Shown: positions 56,958-64,000 of the stretch, one piece after another | How the letters are laid out: every line of letters begins with the position of its first letter | Numbering within the stretch: the stretch's first letter is position 1 | Translations under genes and position numbers: made by a program | Assembly (NCBI RefSeq): GCF_012034935.1 | Contig: NZ_JAATEN010000011.1 | Span: 140,972 to 204,971, forward strand | DNA length: 64,000 nucleotides | Source: Streptomyces zingiberis | GTDB lineage: Bacteria; Actinomycetota; Actinomycetes; Streptomycetales; Streptomycetaceae | Direction of reading: 5' to 3' | Notes under the pieces: generated by a model | Told to the model about the DNA's origin: nothing | Databases searched by the model: none | What the model saw: only the letters and a program-made list of their open reading frames with translations

Positions 56958-57707
56958 TCACGTCCCGTAGTCCTCCACGTAAGTGGCAATCAGGTCGAGC
57001 AGGGTGTCGGCCCGGTGCCGGTCCTCGTGCTGGGCGCGCAGAGCCTCGTCGGCGGCCCGGAGGCGGGTCAGGGCGGCGGGTTCACCGTCCACTACGTCGT
57101 CCACCAGCGGCGAGGTGACAAGGTCCAGGCACTCGGTGAGCAGGCGACGGGTGGCCGGGGAGGGAGGAGCCGGGTCGGGGTCGGTGTACACGGTGGTCAG
57201 GTACCGCGCGGGGTCGGTGAGGCTCCAGCCGACGACTGCGCCGTCCTGGACGAGAAGCGCCACGTCGGGTGCGATGCCGACGCAGGCATCCATGGGTCTG
57301 TCGAGGACGTCGAGGTCACGGAGGCAGGCCAGCACGGCATCGCCGGGAGCCCGGCATAGCACCGTACACAACTCGTGGCGGAAGTCCCGGACCTCGTCCG
57401 CACGGAGCCCGCCCGGGCGAACCTCGGGCATGACGGGAACGCCGGCGAAGGTCTCGGCGTTCGCGGACACATACGGCATCTGGAGTTCGGCCCCGACCAG
57501 CTGCCGGCTGTCCTGGTCGAACCGGAAGACGTCAGGCGTATCCCACAGGCAGTGCTGGCTACCGAAGCTACGCGCGACGAACCGCTCGCGCTCCATCACG
57601 TCCGCATAGTCCATGACGCGCACGGAGTCGCCTGCGAAGCGAGGGGTGGTGTGCAGCGGATCGTCCGTCACCGTTGCACGCCAGTCGCCGTCGAACGACA
57701 GTTTCAT
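56958..57707 (-). CDS. putative immunity protein for the adjacent RHS toxin tip (paralogue A)
   Basis: A 249-residue soluble protein that follows the RHS toxin-tip gene by 13 bases, the usual place of an immunity gene. About 55-60% identical by eye to the protein at 59092 (shared LRDLDVLD, GIAPDVALLVQ, VVGWSLTDP, LRAQHEDRHR). No domain name recognised. The ATG at 57707 is preferred over 57713 from spacing to AGGA and by alignment with the paralogue. Confidence 0.75.
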   Translation of the reverse strand: MKLSFDGDWRATVTDDPLHTTPRFAGDSVRVMDYADVMERERFVARSFGSQHCLWDTPDVFRFDQDSRQLVGAELQMPYVSANAETFAGVPVMPEVRPGGLRADEVRDFRHELCTVLCRAPGDAVLACLRDLDVLDRPMDACVGIAPDVALLVQDGAVVGWSLTDPARYLTTVYTDPDPAPPSPATRRLLTECLDLVTSPLVDDVVDGEPAALTRLRAADEALRAQHEDRHRADTLLDLIATYVEDYGT

Positions 57708-57720
57708 GGTCATTCCTGCC

Positions 57721-59091
57721 TCATCTGATCTGCACTCCCGGGGCCAGATTGCCGAACTTGCCAGGGATCCTGCCCTCCACGATGTCCTCGTGGGTAACCG
57801 GCTTACCAGGGTCCGACGGACTGCCACCGAGCGCCCTCGCACCGGATTCACCCTTGATGCCCGACTCTCCGTACGCCGTGATGGCCTGGCCCTGCTTGGA
57901 GCCGGGCCCGTACACCACGGCAATGTCATTGTCCTTCCGGAAGAGGAAGTTTCCTGCTTGGCCCGATGACTGGTACACGGCATCGGGGTTCTTCAGGATT
58001 TCCAGGACTCGTTCGTCGGTGAAGGCGTGCCCCGTGTCCCCGTGGTAATCGGCGTGTTTCTTGAACCCGCCGTTCTCTGCCCTCTCCACGATGCCGTCCA
58101 AGATCTTGTCGATCCGCTTCTGTGCCTTCTCCTCCTTCGGGTACTTGGGCATCAGCCCCAGCGGGTCCGACGCGGTGTTCGGGTTGTCCACGTAGCCGAG
58201 GGGATTCGGTGCGGGAGCGAGGCCGAGGGGGTCGATGCTGGTGTAGCGGGCGGTTTCGGGGTCGTAGTGGCGGTAGTAGTTGTGGTGGAGGCCGGTTTCG
58301 GGGTCGTGGTACTGGCCGGGGAAGCGGAGGGGGGTGTAGGTGGTGCTGTGGCGGGGCCAGGTGGTGGTGCCCCAGAGGGTGGTGCGGGTGTGCCAGGCGA
58401 TGTCGCCGGTGGTGTCGATGAGTTCGGTGGGGGTGCCGACGAGGTCGGTGATGATGGCGAAGAAGCGGGTGTCGATGACGTGCTGGGGTGCGTCGGTGGC
58501 GGTGATGCGTTCGGTTTGGGTGATGGGGCGGTGGCCGTCGTGGTCCCAGGTGAGGGTGACGGGGTGGGGGAGGTCGGGGGAGGTGGTGGTCTGTTCGGCG
58601 AGGGTGGTGCCGTCCCAGGTGAAGAGGGTTTCTTCGGCGGTGGTGCCGTCGGGGGTGAGGCGTTGTTTGGCGGTGCGGCGGCCGAAGGGGTCGTAGCACT
58701 CGGTCCAGTTCGTGGCGTGGACCGCTGTCACCCGGCCGGCCGGGTCGAGGCCGAAACGGCGTAGGCCGCCGGCCATGGGGTCGTCCATGGCGGTGAGGTG
58801 GCCGTCCGGGCGGTAGGTGTGGGCCCGGTGCCGGCGGACCTCGGCAGTCTCCGCCGTCCCGCCGGGGAGAGCGGCCGGTGTCGGATTCGGGGCGGGTCGG
58901 GATGCCGGGGGCCGGTGCGGATACGGGATCAGCAGGCCGTCGGCGGCGACGTGAAGGAAGCCGACGGGGTCCACTTCCAGCCGTTCGTCGACGGTGGAGG
59001 TCCACGACGGGCTGAGGAACCGTCCGGGGGTGCAGCCGGACTCGGTGCGGCGGGTGAAGGCGACTGGGGTGGCCCCGCCCTGCGGCTGCTG
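57721..59091 (-). pseudogene. internally deleted RHS-repeat gene with a complete toxin tip
   Basis: The frame opens right after the immunity-B stop and lacks a good start; the first start-like codon is the GTG at 58974. Its N-terminal part (GRFLSPSWTSTVDERLEVD) is the entry of an RHS barrel, but after about 60 residues it jumps to the last YD repeats (YDPFGRRTAKQRL) and the RHS end HYDPETARYTSIDPLG. Most of the barrel is therefore missing. The tip (about 140 residues from PKYPKEEKAQKRID) has HADYHGDTGHAF, VLEILKNPDAVYQ and GSKQGQAITAYG, reminiscent of BECR-fold RNase tips. The immunity gene follows 13 bases on. Confidence 0.75.
58226..58697. repeat. 472-base RHS-core direct repeat, copy 1
   Basis: Differs from 63371-63842 at one position only (a T/C change near 58667/63812) and lies in the same orientation, 5145 bases apart. 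It encodes the terminal YD repeats up to the DPLG junction. Exact recombination would swap the toxin tip of the intact RHS gene. Confidence 0.92.
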
Positions 59092-59850
59092 TCACCAGTT
59101 TCCGTAGTCCTCGGCCAAGTCGGCGATGGGGGAGAGCAGGGCTTCGACGCGGTGACGGTCCTCGTGCTGTGCGCGCAGGGCTTCGTGGACGGCGCGGAGG
59201 TGGGAGAGGGCGGAGGGTTTCCGTTCCCGCACTTCATCGAGCACCGGGGTGGTGACGATGTCCATGCATGCGGTGAACAGGAGGCGGGTGGCCGAGGCGG
59301 GAGGGTGGGGACTGGTGGGGGTGAAGCCGCTGGTCAGGTACCGCACGGGGTCGGTGAGGCTCCAGCCGACGACGGTGCCGTGCTGGACGAGGAGTGCGAC
59401 GTCGGGGGCGATGCCGATGCGGGCTTCCAGTGGCTCGTCGAGCACGTCGAGGTCGCGCAGGCAGGTCAGTGCGGTGTCCCCGGGGGCGCGGCAGAGTTCG
59501 GAGGTCGTCTCCAGGTGGAAGTCCCGGGCCTCATCCGCGCGAAGACCGCCCGGGCGGACGGGAGGCGTGGTGGGAACGCGGGCACACTCTTCAGCCGGAG
59601 CGGATTCGTAGGGCAGACGGAATCCGGCGCCGACCAGCTCCAAGCTCTCCGGGTCGAACCGGAGTTCGTCAGGATCGTCCCAGAGCCATTCCTGGCTGCC
59701 GAAGGTCGCCGCGAGGAACCGCTGCCATTCCACCACGTCGGCGTACTCCGCGATGCGCACGCATTGGCCCGGGAAGTCGAAACGTGGGGGGATGTGCAGC
59801 GGTTGGTCTGTGACCGTGCCATTCCTGTCGCCGCCGAGGGTGAGTTTCAT
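59092..59850 (-). CDS. putative immunity protein (paralogue B)
   Basis: A 252-residue paralogue of the protein at 56958. Shared blocks: GTVTDQPLH, LRADEARDF, LRDLDVLDEP, GIAPDVALLVQ, VVGWSLTDPVRYLT and a C-terminal AEDYGNW. GAGGTGG ribosome site before the ATG at 59850. It precedes the deleted RHS gene, so its own toxin is probably lost; it may still protect against the same toxin type. Confidence 0.75.
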   Translation of the reverse strand: MKLTLGGDRNGTVTDQPLHIPPRFDFPGQCVRIAEYADVVEWQRFLAATFGSQEWLWDDPDELRFDPESLELVGAGFRLPYESAPAEECARVPTTPPVRPGGLRADEARDFHLETTSELCRAPGDTALTCLRDLDVLDEPLEARIGIAPDVALLVQHGTVVGWSLTDPVRYLTSGFTPTSPHPPASATRLLFTACMDIVTTPVLDEVRERKPSALSHLRAVHEALRAQHEDRHRVEALLSPIADLAEDYGNW

Positions 59851-60190
59851 GGTGAGTGCCACCTCATCGATTCTGCGCACCACTCGCTGAATTCGTCGCC
59901 AATGCGGTATCGCTTCCTGAACGATGTCCATACGCTGTAGCGGAACCGGGCCCAGGTCCTGCCGCCAAGTACCCTCACCCAGGATGCGGGCGCGACGGAG
60001 AGCCGCCAGGGCAGGCCCGCCTGACGCGTCGGCCAGGGCCCCCCACGGTCCTACTCCCTTTCCGCTGCACGCCGCTTGAGGTCCTCTGCATACACGTCCC
60101 CAGTCGGGCCCGAGGGACATCAGGTCGGCGGCAGCCTCCCGTAGGACCTGCGGGTCATCGGGACGCTGGAGTACGGCCAAGCGGAGGGAG
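59851..60190 (-). pseudogene. decayed coding remnant in frame with immunity B
   Basis: The frame upstream of the immunity-B ATG is open and has coding-like third positions (DDPQVLREAAADLMSLG.. to RMDIVQEAIPHWRRI) but no ATG or GTG start with a ribosome site. Probably the remains of another cassette gene; low certainty. Confidence 0.3.
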
Positions 60191-60217
60191 GGCCATCCAA
60201 TCCTCCGTCAGTACTCC

Positions 60218-60361
60218 TCATTGAGCATAGCCAGGATCTCCTCGGCTGTTGCGAAAGTGAGCTTCTCGATAAATTATCGGGCCCGCCTCGCCAGCCTGTT
60301 GTGCATCGGAGTTTTCGATTGCCTGGCTCAAGTGTTTTGCTGCATTGGTCGGGTCTGGCAT
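60218..60361 (-). CDS. short gene, possibly frameshifted (47-50 residues)
   Basis: An ATG with GGAGAAG 7 bases upstream starts PDPTNAAKHLSQAIENSD, a plausible amphipathic peptide. As written it ends after 47 residues. Removing one A in the ATAATTTAT stretch (about 60278-60286) would instead give IEKLTFATAEEILAMLNEEY as the C-terminus, ending at 60209. Unknown function; it lies among immunity genes. Confidence 0.4.
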   Translation of the reverse strand: MPDPTNAAKHLSQAIENSDAQQAGEAGPIIYREAHFRNSRGDPGYAQ

Positions 60362-60466
60362 TACGCGCTTCTCCTGTCGGGGCGTAGGTGCCCGCGGGGA
60401 TATCGGATTCTGGCCCAGGTGAATATCGGCGGGGCGTTTGAAAGTGGCGATTCCGGCGAACGGGGC

Positions 60467-60684
60467 CTAGTATCCTGAGTCGTAGACGCCGTATCCCCCT
60501 TCATGAATCCGACACCACCCCATCTCGTCAATTCTTGTAGAGATCACGCGCTTCCGCCTCCCCGTAAAGAACGACTCCCAGAACCCGTTGCGAGGCCAGG
60601 CGGCAGACTGGATCAACATACTGGTGAATTGCCATTCCGGCGCCGTGGCGTCCGGCCCGCCGCCTCCACTTTCGCCAAATTTCC
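60467..60684 (-). pseudogene. start-less coding remnant in the toxin array
   Basis: A frame open between two stops encodes KFGESGGGG.. and ends FWESFFTGRRKRVISTRIDE then GYGVYDSGY. The composition looks protein-like but no upstream start exists, so it is probably the tail of a lost toxin or immunity gene. Confidence 0.3.
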
Positions 60685-60762
60685 GCTATGACTCTCCAGT
60701 CGAAAGTGGATCTGGGCCCGGTCCGGCGCAAGTTGCCAAAACCTGGGTGCGCACAAAAACCC

Positions 60763-61101
60763 TCAACGGTCCGCACCCACCCGAAACCCGCAAATGTAGA
60801 TGAAATCCAGCGGATCACGCCTCTCCTTCGTGCCTTCGTCGATCCGGCGAAGGATCTCTTCCTTGCTCAGCTCCCATCGCTCAATGTCGCGATCTGGTCG
60901 ACTGCTAATTTCCCCGACTTCGACACCCCGGTCAATCATTGCCCCGATGAGCTTCAAAGCTGCAGCTCGGACCTGCGGAATGCTGGCACCCTCACCCGCA
61001 ACGATTTCCGCCGAATCCCATACGGGGACGAAATAGAGGATCCCCATCTTGGCGTATTCATAGAGGTATTCCAGCTCTTCCCTGAAAGGGTCTACGGGCA
61101 T
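60763..61101 (-). CDS. putative immunity protein paired with the orphan toxin tail
   Basis: A 112-residue acidic, alpha-helical protein (VDPFREELEYLYEYAKMG, RAAALKLIGAMIDRG, WELSKEEILRRIDEG). It begins 9 bases after the stop of the orphan toxin fragment, the standard toxin-immunity spacing. No family name recognised. Lower GC than the chromosome around it, consistent with horizontal acquisition. Confidence 0.7.
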   Translation of the reverse strand: MPVDPFREELEYLYEYAKMGILYFVPVWDSAEIVAGEGASIPQVRAAALKLIGAMIDRGVEVGEISSRPDRDIERWELSKEEILRRIDEGTKERRDPLDFIYICGFRVGADR

Positions 61102-61110
61102 TTCAAGGCC

Positions 61111-61323
61111 TCAATCGTGGACAGCGTGGAAATGCATGAATCCAAGCGCATATTGCAAATCCCCGGTGAAGTCAATGGTCGCATCTCCCTTCCCTCCGGA
61201 GGGGCTGAAGTTGCGGTAATTGATATTGCCGTTTTCCGGTTTCCACACTTCGATACTCCCTTTCCCGGGAGTCTCCCTAACTGTTTCTGGATCACCCAGG
61301 CTGCGACGGATCGACGTGCTCAC
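61111..61323 (-). pseudogene. orphan RHS toxin tip (C-terminal tail), cut off near an IS630 element
   Basis: About 70 residues (GTG at 61321-61323) with DPETVRETPGKGSIEVW, GGKGDATIDFTGD and the end YALGFMHFHAVHD. It has no RHS core or DPLG junction; its upstream side is interrupted by the IS630-type element, only 29 bases away. Together with the following immunity-like gene it is an orphan tip module that could be picked up by recombination. Confidence 0.6.
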
Positions 61324-61354
61324 GTCCGTTATTTGCTGAGGGCTGACCCTCCTA

Positions 61355-62457
61355 TTGATCAGAAACGGTTTGGGTTGGGGCGTTGGGCGGGTGTGAGCGA
61401 TCTGGTGGGGGACGCGCGGCATCTGTCGCCGTCGGCGCAGGAGGCCCTGCGGCTGCGGGCGGTGGCCGCGCTGGTGGCGGGACGGGGCCGCGAGGACGTG
61501 GCGGCGGTGTTCGGCGTGTCGCTGAAGGCTGTCGACACGTGGTGGGCGAAGTGGCAGGCCGGCGGGCGGGAGGCGCTGGTCATGCGCCCTCGCGGCAAGC
61601 CGGTCGGTGTGCACCAGGTGCTGGGGGAGGCCGAGTAGGCCGCGGTGCGGCAGGCGGTCCTCGATCACCGGCCCTGTGGCGTGGGGCTTTCCGGTCAGGT
61701 ATGGACGCGGCGGCTGGTGGGTGAGCTGATCGTGAAGCTGTACCGGGTGCGGCTGACCGAGGTGGGGGCGGCCAAGTACCTGAAGAGGTGGGGGCTGTCC
61801 TTCCAGCGGCCGGACGAGCGGGCCGTCGAACAGGGCCCGAATGCTGTCCGGCGCCGGTATCAGGAGACCTGGCCCAAGATCCGCTCGAAGGCGAGGAGGA
61901 CGGCGGGGAGATCCTCTTCGCCGATCGGGTCGGCATCCGCTTGGACCAGGTCACCGGCCGCACCTGGGGTGAGAAGGGGAAGACACCTGTGGTGCGGCGG
62001 AGCGGGAACCGGTTCTCGGTCGACGCCATGTCGGCGATCAGCACCAAGGGCCGGATGCACTTCATGGTCTTCACCGAGAGCTTCACCGCCGAGGTGATGT
62101 GCCGCTTCCTGGACCGGCTCGCCGGCCACTTCGGCCACAAGGTCCATCTCGTGGTCGACGGGCATTCCGTCCACCGCTCCAAGAAGGTCCGCGGTCGGCT
62201 CGCCACCCGTCCCAATGATGTCGAGCTGCACTTCCTGCCCCCGTACTCGCCCGAGCTGAACCCCGACGAGCTGGTCAACGCGGACCTCAAGCACAGCCCG
62301 CCCAAACAGCACCGGGCCCGCGACCAGGTCGAACTCGCCACTGAGACCCGACGCTTCCTCCGCAGACGCCAGCGTCAGCCCCACACCGTTCGCGGCTACT
62401 TCGGCGGCCCGCATGTCCGCTACGTCTTGGACGAGAACCCCATGAGTTTCTGATCAA
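61355..62457 (+). mobile_element. IS630-family insertion sequence (degenerate)
   Basis: The perfect inverted ends TTGATCAGAAAC and GTTTCTGATCAA lie at 61355-61366 and 62446-62457. They are flanked on both sides by TA (61353-61354, 62458-62459), the TA target duplication of IS630/Tc1-type elements. Length 1103 bases. It sits just downstream of the Imm50-type gene and upstream of the orphan toxin tail. Confidence 0.88.
61393..62453 (+). pseudogene. IS630-family transposase, inactivated
   Basis: GTG at 61393. The N-terminal helix-turn-helix part (LSPSAQEALRLRAVAALVAG, VFGVSLKAVDTWWAKW) ends at an in-frame TAG (61636-61638). The frame continues to PKIRSK near 61892, where one base is missing, and the catalytic part runs on in another frame: LFADRVGIR (first Asp), HLVVDGHSVH (second Asp), PYSPELNPDELVNADLK (Glu). 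At least two mutations, so non-functional. Confidence 0.9.
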
Positions 62458-62518
62458 TAGCGGCAACTGGCCGTCTGCGGAAACAGAGGCTCGGCCCGGC
62501 AACCGACAAGGCGTTTTT

Positions 62519-62917
62519 TCACCCTGCAGGCTCCTCGTCCGCGTGAGCCTGCATGCGCAAAATGTGAACAGAATCGGCAGTCGCACTAACATTGACTTCC
62601 GGGGATCGGACTTCCAGTGAAATTTTTTCTCCTCTCCGGAGAGAAATATCAACTACCGGGTTTACCGAGATCCCCGCCATTCGCACCGAGTCAACGCCTC
62701 CAAAATACAGTTCTACGTGCACAACGTTGAAACCCTGGGCAGACCACTTCTTAGGAGGATTTTCCGGGTAGGCTGCAAGGTCCAGACGCAGGCGCATGGA
62801 CGGACCTTCCCTGTTCACCGACACTTCGAACAACTTAACGCCCTGCAGAGGAGGCACCAAACCTCCGTAGACACTGCGGACGCCTTCCGGATTGAGTAGA
62901 ACCTCGGTCCAATCCAT
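62519..62917 (-). CDS. Imm50-type immunity protein
   Basis: 132 residues starting MDWTEVLLNPEGVRSVYG, with PPLQGVKLFEVSVNREGPSMRLRLDL, YPENPPKKW and VVHVELYFGGV, which fit the Imm50 family of polymorphic-toxin immunity proteins. It starts 20 bases after the RHS toxin stop, so it is the cognate immunity gene of the intact RHS protein. Lower-GC composition than the chromosome average. Confidence 0.82.
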   Translation of the reverse strand: MDWTEVLLNPEGVRSVYGGLVPPLQGVKLFEVSVNREGPSMRLRLDLAAYPENPPKKWSAQGFNVVHVELYFGGVDSVRMAGISVNPVVDISLRRGEKISLEVRSPEVNVSATADSVHILRMQAHADEEPAG

Positions 62918-62937
62918 CAAAATGAGCCAGCCTCTCG

Positions 62938-64000
62938 CTAATACTCGTAATGTTGAGCCGTGCCGCCAACTTTACCCGTACGAGGACGGTCGAAAGGCCT
63001 GACATTAAAATGAGACCCTTGATCCCCAACGCCCCCTTCGCCAAATTGGTGCCCTGCGGAATGATCTTGGATTATGACCTTATCCCCACCCTCTCTTGTG
63101 AATATGTACTCTCGGGTGAAGATCATAGACCCATCGTCTGTCATGATTCGACGTCCCCAACGGTCGGTCATGCTCACCTTCTCCAGAAGGTCAGGCTGTT
63201 GAGCCATCGGAATCCCAAGATCCCGTTTCGCTTCGCGAAATGCCGCGTTTCTGCTCGGCAGTATTTTATGCGAAGGTGTTCCGTCACATTCCGGTGCGAG
63301 TCCTAGTGGGTCGACCCACATGTGAGGGTTACTGACATAAATGATTGGGTTTGGCGCCGGATCGATACCCAGGGGGTCGATGCTGGTGTAGCGGGCGGTT
63401 TCGGGGTCGTAGTGGCGGTAGTAGTTGTGGTGGAGGCCGGTTTCGGGGTCGTGGTACTGGCCGGGGAAGCGGAGGGGGGTGTAGGTGGTGCTGTGGCGGG
63501 GCCAGGTGGTGGTGCCCCAGAGGGTGGTGCGGGTGTGCCAGGCGATGTCGCCGGTGGTGTCGATGAGTTCGGTGGGGGTGCCGACGAGGTCGGTGATGAT
63601 GGCGAAGAAGCGGGTGTCGATGACGTGCTGGGGTGCGTCGGTGGCGGTGATGCGTTCGGTTTGGGTGATGGGGCGGTGGCCGTCGTGGTCCCAGGTGAGG
63701 GTGACGGGGTGGGGGAGGTCGGGGGAGGTGGTGGTCTGTTCGGCGAGGGTGGTGCCGTCCCAGGTGAAGAGGGTTTCTTCGGCGGTGGTGCCGTCGGGGG
63801 TGAGGCGCTGTTTGGCGGTGCGGCGGCCGAAGGGGTCGTAGCGGTAGCGCCAGTGGGTCCCGTCCGGGGTGACCACTGCGGTGAGGCGGTCTTCGGCGTC
63901 CCAGTGGTAGTGCCAGGTGTCGGGGGTGCGTGAGGGGCGTTTCTTCTGGCGGAGGGTGATGCGGCCCTGGGCGTCGTGTTCGTAGCGGATGTGGCCGGCG
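62938..64000 (-). CDS. RHS-repeat polymorphic toxin, C-terminal part (5' end outside window)
   Basis: The frame is open to the right edge. YD repeats (RYEHDAQGRITL, YRYDPFGRRTAKQRL) and the RHS end HYDPETARYTSIDPLG are followed by a tip of about 120 residues: RNAAFREAKRDLGIP, MTDRWGRRI, FTREYIFTREGGDKVIIQDHSAGHQFG and GDQGSHFNVRPF..HYEY. The closely spaced His residues (DHSAGHQ, GSHFN, HYEY) suggest an HNH/Endo VII-type nuclease tip. Probably delivered by a contact-dependent or type VII-like route. Imm50 follows directly. Confidence 0.85.
   Translation of the reverse strand, partial: AGHIRYEHDAQGRITLRQKKRPSRTPDTWHYHWDAEDRLTAVVTPDGTHWRYRYDPFGRRTAKQRLTPDGTTAEETLFTWDGTTLAEQTTTSPDLPHPVTLTWDHDGHRPITQTERITATDAPQHVIDTRFFAIITDLVGTPTELIDTTGDIAWHTRTTLWGTTTWPRHSTTYTPLRFPGQYHDPETGLHHNYYRHYDPETARYTSIDPLGIDPAPNPIIYVSNPHMWVDPLGLAPECDGTPSHKILPSRNAAFREAKRDLGIPMAQQPDLLEKVSMTDRWGRRIMTDDGSMIFTREYIFTREGGDKVIIQDHSAGHQFGEGGVGDQGSHFNVRPFDRPRTGKVGGTAQHYEY
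63371..63842. repeat. 472-base RHS-core direct repeat, copy 2
   Basis: Second copy of 58226-58697, inside the intact RHS gene immediately before its toxin tip; one base differs. Confidence 0.92.

Noticed and set aside
58027..58764. Glycine/valine-rich plus-strand frames over both RHS repeats
   Set aside because: They are shadows of the RHS YD-repeat coding strand and occur identically in both copies.

Overview
The window is high-GC actinobacterial DNA, most likely from Streptomyces or a close relative. The signs are strong G/C bias at third codon positions, frequent GTG and TTG starts, 4-base start/stop overlaps inside operons, a very large LuxR-type (LAL) regulator, an XRE/DUF397 pair, a secreted GH62 arabinofuranosidase and a large NRPS/PKS locus. 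Only the right end (about 59.9-63.4 kb) has lower-GC patches, and these hold polymorphic-toxin cassettes and insertion sequences.

Left part (1-9.6 kb): a 7-deazaguanine (preQ0) specialised-metabolism cluster. A truncated methyltransferase and an LAL regulator precede queC and an FkbM-type methyltransferase on the plus strand. Facing them is a minus-strand operon queD-queE-folE-GT4-GT2. Together these could make preQ0 and then glycosylate and methylate it. queE carries an apparent 8-base insertion that breaks its N-terminus. Next (10-13.6 kb) come a secreted CHRD-type protein with its class F sortase, an XRE-DUF397 pair and a methyltransferase with a frameshift in a run of eight G.

Middle part (14.3-26.6 kb): a sugar or polyol utilisation region. 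A GH62 arabinofuranosidase and a SorC-type regulator lie on the plus strand. Convergent to them is a long minus-strand set: SDR, ABC permease, binding lipoprotein, ATPase, split transketolase, FGGY kinase, second SDR. Three promoter regions share a GAAT-N4-ATTC-like site that I propose as the SorC-family operator.

27-39 kb: three paralogous small secreted peptidoglycan-binding proteins surround a permease-membrane protein-nitrilase-TetR operon that has a 20-bp perfect palindrome at its promoter. Then come a cold-shock protein, a DEAD-box RNA helicase, small conserved proteins and a MerR-type regulator behind an unusual leader rich in GTACC.

39-54.3 kb: an NRPS/PKS locus on the minus strand. 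It encodes a C-A-PCP-TE protein, a 3313-residue A-PCP-C-A-PCP-KS-KR-ACP-TE protein whose PKS module has no acyltransferase, and a TauD-type dioxygenase.

55-64 kb: a glutaminase with a STAS domain, an IS5 remnant, and an RHS polymorphic-toxin array. The array contains two copies of a 472-bp RHS-core segment differing at one base, at least two complete toxin tips, an orphan toxin tail, four immunity-like genes, decayed fragments and a degenerate IS630-family element. The main RHS gene runs off the right end. The arrangement suggests that toxin tips are exchanged by recombination.
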